DNA of 64,000 bases, from assembly GCA_964397445.1 (NCBI GenBank), contig CAYNHZ010000002.1, positions 248,001-312,000 on the forward strand, given 5' to 3'. Positions within the stretch are counted from its first letter, which is position 1, and each line of letters starts with the position of its first letter. The position numbers and the translations under genes are program-made. Below are positions 36,901 through 44,453 of the stretch, one piece after another. The notes under the pieces were generated by a model. The model searched no databases and was not told where the DNA came from. It saw nothing but the letters and a program-made list of their open reading frames with translations. This DNA comes from CAYNHZ01 sp964397445. GTDB lineage: Bacteria; Bacteroidota; Bacteroidia; Bacteroidales; UBA932.

Positions 36901-37236
36901 AGGTAATAAACTCTTTGCGATATTATACAATAGTGATACATCTTCATCTCTAATTGGATTCTCCCCAAGTGTTCTTGAAAAATGCAATTGTAACCCCTTT
37001 TTAGATTTAGAAAGGTAAGCTGTATCTACTGTGATAGTTCCGATTAACTCAGCTTTACCCATCATTATTTTTGAGATAGAATCAGAAATGGGGAGAAACT
37101 CCGTAACAGGAATTTTCTTATAAGAGTGTGGTGGTTGAGAGAGAGCTGACTCCGGGAAAACTGTTTCAGAAAAGAGGAAAAACAGTATTAATATGACTAT
37201 TATATTTATTTTAGGAAATGATCTGCGTATATCCAT
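33937..37236 (-). CDS. Secreted N-acetylmuramoyl-L-alanine amidase with golvesin-like insert
   Basis: This 1099-residue exported protein has a long hydrophobic signal (residues 9-35). An Amidase_3-like zinc domain is split: SHGYYYE with a zinc His at about 202 and a Glu in RWEWQ near 204, then LALHSDAG with His499, and VPSLLLELLSHQNF with catalytic Glu583. Between the halves (about 310-415) is a golvesin/xanthan-lyase-like beta-sandwich (YAVYVSYQSLENSSDCVYYTV, GGTWVYLGTFNFP, VVADAVKFGGG). A fibronectin type III-like region follows at about 640-750, then an uncharacterised C-terminal part ending GEIIDFFFR. Bacteroidota relatives are often labelled xanthan lyase. Peptidoglycan cleavage is the most probable activity, inferred from the zinc ligands. 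Confidence 0.8.
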   Translation of the reverse strand: MDIRRSFPKINIIVILILFFLFSETVFPESALSQPPHSYKKIPVTEFLPISDSISKIMMGKAELIGTITVDTAYLSKSKKGLQLHFSRTLGENPIRDEDVSLLYNIAKSLLPDKYKKLKLELFSMRTKLEDLSSPYFSGRQFSDIIDCSGSSDEGNTLAKIEAVNKWVTPLSIPVEITNGLQERHIALWQSHGYYYEQSLLRWEWQRSRVFETVEDLFTQSYVLPFIVPMLENAGACVALPRERDYQKEEIIVDNCGEDYYEYTSNTSKHWEDTGIEGFANPKSVYVSGENPFKMGNARKIVCQNGTINHLKHTSFACWRPTFTKSDRYAVYVSYQSLENSSDCVYYTVTHLGGNTLFKVNQQIGGGTWVYLGTFNFPKGKSDYGVVLHNLSTSKSGSDNVVVADAVKFGGGMGNIARKPANHLGTNGYGFVISPIISGYPRYAEAARYWLQWAGFPNEVYSQNSESDDYKDDYKSRGSWVNALSDGYKIPIDLSLALHSDAGISLTDSIIGTLSIYTRFSENSDLFPNKLPRISSRELSDMIQTQLVTDIRSSFEPNWTRRGLWDRSYFESRQPNVPSLLLELLSHQNFADMRYGLDPNFKFTVSRAIYKGILKFLSFKNNIPYVVQPLPINSFSATITNDGRNAHLEWKPTIDTLETSANPESFIIYTRIVNLLDISNEKFSREDLRAGNSSGFDNGVVVKGNSCLLPIQPGLIYSYKVVAINSGGCSFPSETLSLSSQPSADTDPHSGKVLIVNGFDRISAPASFATKDSTRAGFCDYIDAGVGYIKDYSYVGNQFQFDRSAFWTDDDSPGFGASNGDYETSIVAGNSFDYPFVHGIAFAKKGIQFESCSRDGLINGDIDITNYKVIDLIMGKQISTQIGRKGASKIRFEVFPIKLQNILTHYCLTGKGNLLLSGSYIATDVWDGIYENTRKMLYFDQREKIKASLIKITPNTDSLLSIFNKKNEELKLIDSICKPLQQSRDFVKNTFKYQWISSKASATGVINPAPNPYGIGKQIYSIFTHPNSTVYSVNSPDGIIPCGKNSWTIFRYGDNNISAGVASKGESYKSVSLGFPIEALHSQYEIDTLIGEIIDFFFR

Positions 37237-37278
37237 TCTATTAGGGCCATTGAGATGATTATTGACTTTTATACCTTA

Positions 37279-37286
37279 CAAAAATA
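37279..37286 (-). promoter_or_regulatory. -7 box of the amidase promoter
   Basis: TATTTTTG on the minus strand fits TAnnTTTG and lies 43 bases before the amidase start. No TTG at the right distance. Confidence 0.35.
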
Positions 37287-37369
37287 GAGATAATTCCTTG
37301 ATGTTATAAAAATTTATTTGAAATGGGGAATATAACAAGGTAATAATGGGGGAATATTGCCCCCTTTTG

Positions 37370-37377
37370 TATCTTTG
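37370..37377 (+). promoter_or_regulatory. -7 box of the D-cysteine desulfhydrase-like gene
   Basis: TATCTTTG matches TAnnTTTG, 40 bases before the ATG at 37417. A TTG at 37357 that would lengthen the frame lies upstream of the box and so cannot be used. A palindrome GGGGGAATATTGCCCCC at 37349-37365 abuts the box and could be a repressor site. Confidence 0.55.
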
Positions 37378-37416
37378 CAATCAATATTCAATTTTTCACA
37401 CCTATTGTTTGTTATT

Positions 37417-38421
37417 ATGCGTAAAATATCTTTAGCTAATATCCCTACCAAAATCAATTATTTGGAGAAATTCTCCAAAGAGACAGGGAAGAATGTATAT
37501 ATAAAAAGGGATGACTACACAGGGACAGAACTATCCGGCAATAAAATCAGAAAATTAGAATACTCTATAGCAGAGGCTCAATCTCTAAATGCCGATATGC
37601 TAATTACTTGTGGAGGTATTCAATCCAATCATTGCCGTGCGACAGTGGCCTCAGCAACAATGCTCGGAATGAAGTCTGCAATAATGTTAAAACAGACCTA
37701 CAACCCACGACTTGAGGGAAACTATTTTTTAGATGTTCTCTATGGGACTGATATCCATTTTTGCAGTGTAGATGAGTATGCCATCAGGGACACAATGCTT
37801 AAAAAGCTCGCCGAAGGGTATAGACAAAAGGGGTATAATCCGTATATAATCCCAGAAGGTGCTTCAAATGGAATAGGAACATTAGGCTATTATTCAGCAT
37901 ATAAGGAGATTATAGAGCAAGAGAAAGAGATGGGAGTCACTTTTGATACAATAGTGATAGCAACAGGTTCTGGGGGAACCTCAGCAGGATTGAATGTCGG
38001 AAACAGGATATTTAAAGGGGGTAAGAGGATCATCTCTTTTTGCGTAGCAATTGATGATTTTCAAATCAGAATAGCCAATTATTGTAATGAAAGTCTGGAT
38101 TATCTTGTTTGCTTCGGAGAGTTGAAACAAAATGAAAGAGATGACTTGGCAATATTCAATCCATCTGATATAGAGATCAACAGAGATTATATAGGGGCAG
38201 GATATGCCCTTTCACGTCCGGAAGAGATCGAGTTTATCACAAATTTTGCAAGAAGTGAGGGGATCTTATTAGATCCCGTCTATACCGGAAAAGCAATGTT
38301 TGGATTATGGAGCGAGTTAAAATCGAAAGAGAGGTTAAAAGAGTCAAAAAACATATTGTTTATCCATACAGGGGGATTGTTCGGTCTCTTTCCCTCAAGT
38401 AATCTCTTTGGAATTAAATAG
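37417..38421 (+). CDS. PLP enzyme of the D-cysteine desulfhydrase/ACC deaminase family
   Basis: This 334-residue fold type II PLP enzyme has the PLP lysine in SGNKIRKLEY (about residue 37 of this frame), a phosphate-binding GGIQSNHCRATVASA region (about 65), and VIATGSGGTSAGLNVG near 190, the glycine loop that holds the PLP phosphate. It ends with FIHTGGLFGLFP, typical of the family. D-cysteine desulfhydrase (DcyD) breaks D-cysteine to pyruvate, sulfide and ammonia, whereas ACC deaminase opens ACC. The family cannot be split on sight; bacterial members outside plant-associated taxa are mostly desulfhydrases. Transcribed alone and convergent with a DUF3575 gene. Confidence 0.88.
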   Translation: MRKISLANIPTKINYLEKFSKETGKNVYIKRDDYTGTELSGNKIRKLEYSIAEAQSLNADMLITCGGIQSNHCRATVASATMLGMKSAIMLKQTYNPRLEGNYFLDVLYGTDIHFCSVDEYAIRDTMLKKLAEGYRQKGYNPYIIPEGASNGIGTLGYYSAYKEIIEQEKEMGVTFDTIVIATGSGGTSAGLNVGNRIFKGGKRIISFCVAIDDFQIRIANYCNESLDYLVCFGELKQNERDDLAIFNPSDIEINRDYIGAGYALSRPEEIEFITNFARSEGILLDPVYTGKAMFGLWSELKSKERLKESKNILFIHTGGLFGLFPSSNLFGIK

Positions 38422-38447
38422 ATAAGATCACCAATTGAGGAAAGGTA

Positions 38448-39107
38448 TTACCACTTATAAATAATATTAACTGCCCCCTTATATGCAGGCAACCACTCTC
38501 CCGATTTGTTAAGTCCTACATACATAGAGCCGTCAGAAGATCTATGCCCTTCATAAAGTGAAATAGAGTAGCCCCCTCCCCAAGAGAGCTCCAAACCCCA
38601 ATGTTTTGTAAGGGTAAATTGGTAACCGAGTGTCAGACCTGCCATAAAATTTGAACCAACCTGATATTCATTAGGATATGTATGCCAATAGGCAGGAACT
38701 ATCCCTTTTGACAATCTCCATACTCCGTATCCGATGTTGGGACCAACAAAAAAGCCACGGAAGGATTGAATAGGGTAATATCTCCCCTCAACAAAAGCTG
38801 TAGCAATTGTCAAAGGAATTTTTGTAAATAAAAACCCTTTTGGGGCAAAACAGGCGAATGACTCCAAAGCAACTGTGATATTATTATGAACACGAAATTC
38901 GATTGAGGGATTTATAATACCTACAACAACAGCTGCATTTAACTTGACGGCAATACGATTTGGATCCCCCCCGAAAAGGCGTTCCTGTCTTGCTATTTTT
39001 TTTTCATTTGTTTGAGCAGATAACTGATGAGTTGATAATGTACTTAGAATGATAAAACAACTAAATATCAATAAGTTGCTATTTTTAAAAAAAGTAGAAA
39101 TTTTCAT
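38448..39107 (-). CDS. DUF3575 family outer-membrane beta-barrel protein
   Basis: This 219-residue protein has a signal peptide (about 1-31, LSAQ). Alternating hydrophobic strands (VKLNAAVVVGIINPSIEF, ITVALESFACFAP, FFVGPNIGYGVWRL, FMAGLTLGYQFTL, GLELSWGGGYSI) and a final strand ending in an aromatic-containing YKW indicate a small outer-membrane beta-barrel. Motif order fits DUF3575 in Bacteroidota. Function unknown. It follows the VanZ-like gene by 30 bases on the same strand. Confidence 0.75.
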   Translation of the reverse strand: MKISTFFKNSNLLIFSCFIILSTLSTHQLSAQTNEKKIARQERLFGGDPNRIAVKLNAAVVVGIINPSIEFRVHNNITVALESFACFAPKGFLFTKIPLTIATAFVEGRYYPIQSFRGFFVGPNIGYGVWRLSKGIVPAYWHTYPNEYQVGSNFMAGLTLGYQFTLTKHWGLELSWGGGYSISLYEGHRSSDGSMYVGLNKSGEWLPAYKGAVNIIYKW

Positions 39108-39137
39108 AATCGGATAATAAATTTTAAAAAAGATAAA

Positions 39138-39545
39138 TTAATAGTGTAAATGGATTCTAGAAAACAAATAGATGATAAGGGTACCAGATAATATAGCGAC
39201 ACAATCCGCTGTGAAATCCAAAATATCCCCCTCACGAGATGTTATGAAAAGATATTGAGTAAGTTCTGTAGCAAGTGCAAATAACACCCCTGTTAGCAGA
39301 GTTATATAGATCGAGTATCGGCGAAATCGTAAGAGGTGGTGGGAATAATTGCAAGTAAGCCAGGCAATAAATGGATATGGGAGGAACATTATGAAGTGTG
39401 CTATGCGATCTCCCCTTATGCCTAAAAAATATTGAGCAAGGTCAACCTTTTCAGGAAGTGATATTGTAAAGAAACAGAAAAACATCACAGCCAAGACATA
39501 AAGAAGAAATGAAATTTTTATAAAAACACCTATTTTCTTATTCAT
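39138..39545 (-). CDS. VanZ-like family membrane protein
   Basis: This 135-residue protein has four TM segments (about 8-30, 45-63, 75-97, 108-130). It carries VanZ-like marks: RGDRIAHFIMFLPYPFIAW, then ATELTQYLFITSREGDILDFTADCVAI with the Glu-Gln and Asp residues of the family. VanZ gives low-level teicoplanin resistance in enterococci by an unknown mechanism; most chromosomal relatives have no proven role. The -7 box at 39550-39557 puts transcription start about at the start codon, so the mRNA may be nearly leaderless. Confidence 0.88.
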   Translation of the reverse strand: MNKKIGVFIKISFLLYVLAVMFFCFFTISLPEKVDLAQYFLGIRGDRIAHFIMFLPYPFIAWLTCNYSHHLLRFRRYSIYITLLTGVLFALATELTQYLFITSREGDILDFTADCVAILSGTLIIYLFSRIHLHY

Positions 39546-39549
39546 TTTG

Positions 39550-39557
39550 CAAATGTA
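39550..39557 (-). promoter_or_regulatory. -7 box of the VanZ-like gene, very close to the start codon
   Basis: TACATTTG on the minus strand matches TAnnTTTG and ends five bases from the ATG. Confidence 0.5.
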
Positions 39558-39596
39558 ATTATTTCTCTCTCATAGTCGTTTAATACACATTTTTTT

Positions 39597-39604
39597 TAAC
39601 TTTG
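39597..39604 (+). promoter_or_regulatory. -7 box of the OmpA-like barrel gene
   Basis: TAACTTTG fits TAnnTTTG, 20 bases before the start codon at 39625. Confidence 0.5.
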
Positions 39605-39624
39605 CAGGAACAATAACACAAACA

Positions 39625-40539
39625 ATGAAGTCCTTTTGTCTGACAATTACTTTGGTCCTCCTTTTATTACCGACTTTTTTAAGTGCTCAAAATGAGAATA
39701 TTAATGAGGTTGATGTAAAAGGATACTATCTTTTACCGACAAAAAACAATTGGTTTATATCTGTTGGTGGAGGGGTTCAACTTTATTATGGAACAGAGGA
39801 TTTTAAATATATCTCTACGTCAAGTTTATCCCCTGCGGCCGATTTGTCATTTGGTAAATGGATCTCCCCATCTCTTGGTTTTAGAGTTCAATTTGCCGGT
39901 ATTCAGGGATATGGTTGGACATCGGTAACTTCACCATATATGCTCTCAAAACCTGTTCAGAATGTGTATAAAGAGGCATTCTATTATGTGAACACTAAAG
40001 TTGATTTTTTATGGAATGTTTTGGATATAGGTGATAATTACAGATATTCACGAATATTCAAATTTATCCCCTTTATTGGTGCAGGTGCGGTTTCGACTTT
40101 TTCCCCTTCGGTAGGGATGGAGATAGGACCGGCAGTTTCTGGAGGTTTCTTGTTCAATTTCAGATGTTCACAATATGTTTCACTCAATTTAGAGTTGAGA
40201 TCTGTTGTTGCTGACGGAAGGATGGATAAAATGAGGTATAATTCAAATTATGAACCCTCGATTCTTCCCCCTGCAGTTGAGTGTATGAATAGTGCCACTA
40301 TCGGTATTCAAATAGCCATAGCTCCAAAGAAATTTGACCGAAGATACGAGATCACCTCTGAGTATAAATATAAGATAATGGAGTTGAAAAGGGAGTTGAG
40401 AGATCAGAAAAATGAGTATAATATCCTGAAAGATAAACACAAAGATCTCAATCAAAAAGCTTTAAATCTTATTAAAGAGAATGATGAACTCTTAAAACTA
40501 AATAATCAGTATAGAAACAACAAAGGGAAAAATAATTAA
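39625..40539 (+). CDS. Outer-membrane beta-barrel protein with C-terminal coiled coil
   Basis: This 304-residue protein has a signal peptide (about 1-21, LSAQ), then about eight barrel strands (WFISVGGGVQLYYG, LSFGKWISPSLGFRVQFAG, FIPFIGAGAVSTF, SGGFLFNFRCSQYVSLNLELRSV) like the OmpA-type barrels of Bacteroidota. Where those proteins have a peptidoglycan-binding OmpA domain, this one has a charged coiled coil of about 55 residues (MELKRELRDQKNEYNILKDKHKDLN...) and stops. It may be a truncated or naturally short family member. It lies 13 bases before the transaldolase gene and could be co-transcribed. Confidence 0.75.
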   Translation: MKSFCLTITLVLLLLPTFLSAQNENINEVDVKGYYLLPTKNNWFISVGGGVQLYYGTEDFKYISTSSLSPAADLSFGKWISPSLGFRVQFAGIQGYGWTSVTSPYMLSKPVQNVYKEAFYYVNTKVDFLWNVLDIGDNYRYSRIFKFIPFIGAGAVSTFSPSVGMEIGPAVSGGFLFNFRCSQYVSLNLELRSVVADGRMDKMRYNSNYEPSILPPAVECMNSATIGIQIAIAPKKFDRRYEITSEYKYKIMELKRELRDQKNEYNILKDKHKDLNQKALNLIKENDELLKLNNQYRNNKGKNN

Positions 40540-40552
40540 ATACACAACAGAT

Positions 40553-41206
40553 ATGAAATTTTTTATAGATACAGCAAACTTAGGTCAAATTTCTGAGGCT
40601 CAGTCACTCGGAATAATAGATGGAGTAACAACAAATCCTTCCCTTATGGCAAAAGAGGGGATTAAAGGGCACGATAATGTTATCGAACACTATCGTCGCA
40701 TTTGCGAAATAGTGGACGGAGATGTGAGTGCAGAGGTTTTTGCGACAGACTATGAAGGAATGATAAAAGAGGGGCACGAACTTGCAAAAATTCACAAGCA
40801 AATAGTGGTAAAACTCCCTTGCACTAAAGATGGAATTAAAGCTGTTAAGTATTTTTCCTCCAATGGTATAAAAACAAATTGTACTCTCATATTCTCTGTA
40901 GGGCAAGCACTTTTGGCTGCTAAAGCAGGAGCTACCTATGTCTCGCCATTTGTCGGAAGACTTGATGATATCTGTTCGGATGGGGTAGAGCTTGTATATA
41001 AAATAGCAGAAGTTTATAAAAACTATGGATATAAGACCCAACTTTTAGCTGCTTCTATCCGCCACACTCAACATATAATTCAGTGTCTTGATGCAGGTGC
41101 AGATGTAGCTACTTGCCCTCTGAATGCAATTCTCGGCCTTCTCAATCACCCTTTAACAGATCGTGGTCTTGAGATATTTATCAATGACTCAAAGAAGATG
41201 CAGTAG
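40553..41206 (+). CDS. Small transaldolase / fructose-6-phosphate aldolase family protein
   Basis: This 217-residue TalC/FsaA-type TIM-barrel aldolase has an N-terminal MKFFIDTANLGQI, DGVTTNPSLMAKEG (about 24-37), the Schiff-base lysine in VVKLPCT (about residue 86), and AASIRHTQHI near 165. Members either swap dihydroxyacetone units in the pentose phosphate pathway (transaldolase) or cleave fructose 6-phosphate; residues that separate these were not resolved. Length is the family norm. The 3' end overlaps the convergent lipoprotein gene by 26 bases. Confidence 0.93.
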   Translation: MKFFIDTANLGQISEAQSLGIIDGVTTNPSLMAKEGIKGHDNVIEHYRRICEIVDGDVSAEVFATDYEGMIKEGHELAKIHKQIVVKLPCTKDGIKAVKYFSSNGIKTNCTLIFSVGQALLAAKAGATYVSPFVGRLDDICSDGVELVYKIAEVYKNYGYKTQLLAASIRHTQHIIQCLDAGADVATCPLNAILGLLNHPLTDRGLEIFINDSKKMQ

Positions 41207-42143
41207 TTTTGTGTTTCTTGATATACTCTGATAATTGATTATTGATAGCAGCGAGTTCAATATATTCATTGTAGATGTATTCTATCTCCCCTTTCTCTTT
41301 CAATTTGATGATCAACTTAGAGTGCGCCCGTTTAAAAGCTTTTAATCCCGATACACATTTATCCCTAATATTTTTAGCATCGGTTATTTTCTCACATAAC
41401 TCCATATAATGAATAGTTGCACCAATCTCAATAGGGTGGTTATTATTTAGGAATGTAGAGATATAAGCCTCATAATTGTCAGATAGCCCTTTACTCTCAT
41501 TTATTATCAATGTGTCTAACAATCCACCCTGCAAAATTTCGGTTAATTCGTCTACACAATGACCAACTACAGTGTCACACTCTGATATGTATTGTTTTAA
41601 CAGATAGGCTTGCCTGTATTTCATAAAAGTTTCAGCTGCAAAACCGATATATTTGCCGGAAATCTTCCCTAATCCTACAGGGATCTCATCTACATCCCCA
41701 TCTTTTATCCCCTCCTGATTTATAGAGTTGTGGAGTGTGATAAGGTTATCTGTATTTTTACCTATTCCTCGTAATTCTCTCCCGATGTTTTGGTATCGAA
41801 TAGGGTCTGATAACGAAATTAGAACCTTAATATAACTGTTTAGAGCCTGTGTATAGAGGTACCCTTTTTTCACCATTTTATCATCAACTACCCTCTGATC
41901 AGAGATAGCATTTAGTTCATCAACTTGAAGTTTACCCGATGAGAGGGATGATGCATAAAACATCCCCCGATTTGTCCTTACATCTCGAAGTGTCTCGAAG
42001 ATGAATGCAGGGGAGTTTGTGAGGGTGTCAGAGACAAGTGAGAGGTTGTTTATTGCCTCGATTTGCGATTTTGTCAAAACCGAACAAGATGTTGATATTA
42101 AGAGAATTACAACAATTATTAAAAACGATGATTTTTTAACCAT
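41181..42143 (-). CDS. Lipoprotein of unknown function
   Basis: This 320-residue protein has a lipoprotein signal (residues 1-20, ISTSC with the Cys at 20). The rest is mostly helical, with repeated charged and hydrophobic heptad-like stretches. No conserved motif is recognised. A TRNRGMFYASS segment near residue 57 and three Cys after the signal are the notable features. It has its own promoter at 42190-42197 and ends inside the convergent transaldolase gene. I do not know its family. Confidence 0.65.
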   Translation of the reverse strand: MVKKSSFLIIVVILLISTSCSVLTKSQIEAINNLSLVSDTLTNSPAFIFETLRDVRTNRGMFYASSLSSGKLQVDELNAISDQRVVDDKMVKKGYLYTQALNSYIKVLISLSDPIRYQNIGRELRGIGKNTDNLITLHNSINQEGIKDGDVDEIPVGLGKISGKYIGFAAETFMKYRQAYLLKQYISECDTVVGHCVDELTEILQGGLLDTLIINESKGLSDNYEAYISTFLNNNHPIEIGATIHYMELCEKITDAKNIRDKCVSGLKAFKRAHSKLIIKLKEKGEIEYIYNEYIELAAINNQLSEYIKKHKTTASSLSH

Positions 42144-42189
42144 TTTGAAAATTTTAAGTTAAGAATAGGTGATGAATTTTTATCTTTTT

Positions 42190-42217
42190 CAAAAATAAAT
42201 AAATTTTAGATAAGCAA
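42190..42217 (-). promoter_or_regulatory. Promoter of the unknown lipoprotein gene
   Basis: On the minus strand TTG at 42217-42215 and TATTTTTG at 42197-42190 give a 17-base spacer; the start codon is 47 bases on. Confidence 0.45.
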
Positions 42218-42314
42218 TACATTATAATAAATATTAATTGCAACTAAAAGTTGAATAAATAATCTATTAATATTAAAAATTACTCAAATATTTGTACTAT
42301 TTTTTAATGTGGTA

Positions 42315-42347
42315 TTGACAATTTATTAGATTATCGTATTATCTTTG
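42315..42347 (+). promoter_or_regulatory. Promoter of the polysaccharide locus
   Basis: TTG at 42315-42317 and TATCTTTG at 42340-42347 are spaced 22 bases, close to the Bacteroidota consensus. The first gene starts at 42391. No NusG-like UpxY or UpxZ gene precedes the locus, unlike Bacteroides capsule operons. Confidence 0.65.
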
Positions 42348-42390
42348 CGGAACAATAATTGCTAAAATACTTTACTTTTAAACTCGCTTG

Positions 42391-44334
42391 ATGCTAAAAA
42401 ATATTTCAAATTATTTATCGAATCATTATGTTAGCAGATATTGGATTCTATTGTTTGATACAATAGTTTCAGCAGTGTCGTCCATAATAGTCTCTATGGC
42501 AGCACACTCACTGCTTGGGGTGCAGACTTCGGTAATTAACTATCTTTTATTTTTCTTCTTCAATGCAGTTGTTTCACTCATAGTCTATTCGCTTATGAGT
42601 ACCCATTTGGGGATCATCAGACACATCACTATTAAAGAGATGTTGAGGGTCTCATTTGCTTCAATTTTAAAATCATTTATAATACTCTCCTCGATAATCA
42701 TTCTATCTTCATTGGCATTTCACTTTTCATTTTCTACTTGGATTTTGATTATGTGTGCCGTATCAGATGCTATTCTAACCTTCTTTTTATTGATAATGTC
42801 GAGGATTATTATCTCAAATCTTTATCACTTACTGATTGATACAGATTACAGAACAGAGATTGAAAAGGTGTTGATTTATGGAGATTCTAATGAGTCAGTA
42901 TCCGTATTCGGGATGTTAGATAGATCTAAAGGACAGATTTACAGGTGTGCAGGATTCGTTGTGTTTAATGCGAATGAAGAGATCCTAAGGAGAAAAATAT
43001 TGTGCGGATCATCGGTTTTCGAGATTGCAAACGAAAAAGATTTTTATAAAATCGTGACTAAATACGATATTAAAGCTGTTATTTTTCCAACATACAAATC
43101 GGCACGTGAGGAGAAAGATAGGATTTTGGACTTTTGCACAATGAGGAGTGTGAAAGTGTTGATAAAACCAACTTTTAACTTTGTTGAGAGTGGTGACAAC
43201 GTTATCTCTCCGATACGTGAAATAAAAATAGAGGACCTATTGGGAAGGGAGGAGATTGAGATAAATATGTGCAATATTAATAATTTCCTCACCGATAAGA
43301 TTGTCTTGGTTACAGGGGCTGCAGGGTCGATAGGGAGCCAACTATGTAGACAACTTCTCACTATTCCTATTCAAAAACTGATATTAGTAGATAGCGCAGA
43401 GACCCCTCTTCACAATATACAATTGGAGCTGATAGGAAAATCGCCTGCTATCCAGAAGAAATTTATTATCGCCGATGTGAGGGGAAGGGAGAGAATTGAT
43501 GCGATTTTTAGAAGATACAGCCCGAATGTTGTATTCCACGCTGCAGCATATAAACATGTCCCGATGATGGAGGCAAATCCTTGTGAAGCTGTAAATGTTA
43601 ATGTTTTTGGTACTAAGAAGGTGGCAGATGCCGCAGTTAAATACGGAGTGGAAAAATTTGTGATGATCTCTACCGACAAAGCTGTTAATCCGGCAAATGT
43701 TATGGGAGCATCAAAAAGGATAGCTGAAATATATGTTCAAAGTTTGAGCAAGGCGATCTCAAGTAGAGAACTCCCCGGAAAAACAAAATTTATCACAACA
43801 AGATTTGGAAATGTACTTGGTTCTAACGGATCCGTAATTCCCTTATTCCGTGAACAAATAGCTGTAGGAGGACCTGTTACGGTGACCGATCCAAATATTA
43901 TCAGATATTTTATGACAATTCCCGAGGCGTGCCGACTCGTTCTTGAGGCTGCTACACTTGGAGTTGGTGATGAGATATTTGTATTCGATATGGGTGATCC
44001 TGTTAAAATAGTGGACTTGGCAAAAAATATGATAAGGCTTGCAGGATTGACCCTCGGAGAAGATATTGAGATTAAATATATAGGGCTAAGACCGGGAGAA
44101 AAACTCTATGAGGAGTTGTTAAATGTGGAGGAGAACACCATCCCGACTACCCATAAAAAGATCTTCTTGGCAAAGACGAGATCGTATAGATTTGAGGATA
44201 TAGTTAAAGATTTAGATAGATTGAAAGTGTTTGCTAAACAGATGGATAAAGATGATACAGTGGCGACTATGAAATGTATCGTCCCCGAATATAAAAGTTG
44301 CAACTCAAGATATGGCAAATTTGATATAGATTAA
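42391..44334 (+). CDS. Membrane-bound NDP-sugar 4,6-dehydratase (CapD/WbpM/PglF type), copy 1
   Basis: This 647-residue protein has four N-terminal TM segments (about 15-140), an intermediate Rossmann-like domain, then a long SDR domain: NAD motif VTGAAGSIGS (about 312-321), HAAAYKHVPMME (about 390), and STDKAVNPANVMGASK where the active-site Tyr of the YxxxK motif is Met, as in WbpM/PglF. It likely turns UDP-GlcNAc into UDP-2-acetamido-4-keto-2,6-dideoxyhexose, feeding QuiNAc, FucNAc or bacillosamine synthesis. Start ATG 42391 is preferred to TTG 42388. It is first gene of the locus and has a close paralogue directly after it. Confidence 0.9.
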   Translation: MLKNISNYLSNHYVSRYWILLFDTIVSAVSSIIVSMAAHSLLGVQTSVINYLLFFFFNAVVSLIVYSLMSTHLGIIRHITIKEMLRVSFASILKSFIILSSIIILSSLAFHFSFSTWILIMCAVSDAILTFFLLIMSRIIISNLYHLLIDTDYRTEIEKVLIYGDSNESVSVFGMLDRSKGQIYRCAGFVVFNANEEILRRKILCGSSVFEIANEKDFYKIVTKYDIKAVIFPTYKSAREEKDRILDFCTMRSVKVLIKPTFNFVESGDNVISPIREIKIEDLLGREEIEINMCNINNFLTDKIVLVTGAAGSIGSQLCRQLLTIPIQKLILVDSAETPLHNIQLELIGKSPAIQKKFIIADVRGRERIDAIFRRYSPNVVFHAAAYKHVPMMEANPCEAVNVNVFGTKKVADAAVKYGVEKFVMISTDKAVNPANVMGASKRIAEIYVQSLSKAISSRELPGKTKFITTRFGNVLGSNGSVIPLFREQIAVGGPVTVTDPNIIRYFMTIPEACRLVLEAATLGVGDEIFVFDMGDPVKIVDLAKNMIRLAGLTLGEDIEIKYIGLRPGEKLYEELLNVEENTIPTTHKKIFLAKTRSYRFEDIVKDLDRLKVFAKQMDKDDTVATMKCIVPEYKSCNSRYGKFDID

Positions 44335-44389
44335 CTGTCACAAAATACTTATATTTATATTAAATTATGTATAAAATAAATATATTTTT

Positions 44390-44428
44390 CGCCTCTGTAA
44401 TCACAATTAGTATGTGACTCAGGAGGCG
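44390..44428. other. Inverted repeat between the two dehydratase genes
   Basis: CGCCTCTG (44390-44397) and CAGGAGGCG (44420-44428) can pair with one bulge around a 22-base loop. The stem hides an AGGAGG sequence that lies some 25 bases before the next ATG. It could modulate expression of copy 2; this is inference. Confidence 0.4.
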
Positions 44429-44453
44429 GAGCTGTATACATAAGTGGTAAAAT

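Noticed and set aside
37357..37416. TTG start that would lengthen the D-cysteine desulfhydrase-like protein by 20 residues
   Set aside because: It lies upstream of the -7 box at 37370-37377, and the family motif begins right after the ATG at 37417.
40604..41041. Open frame of 145 codons on the minus strand inside the transaldolase gene
   Set aside because: Antisense to a clear TalC/FsaA enzyme, with an unlikely composition and no start signals.
42144..42390. UpxY/UpxZ-type antitermination genes ahead of the polysaccharide locus
   Set aside because: The 247-base gap holds promoters but no open frame of NusG-like size; the first gene is a 4,6-dehydratase.
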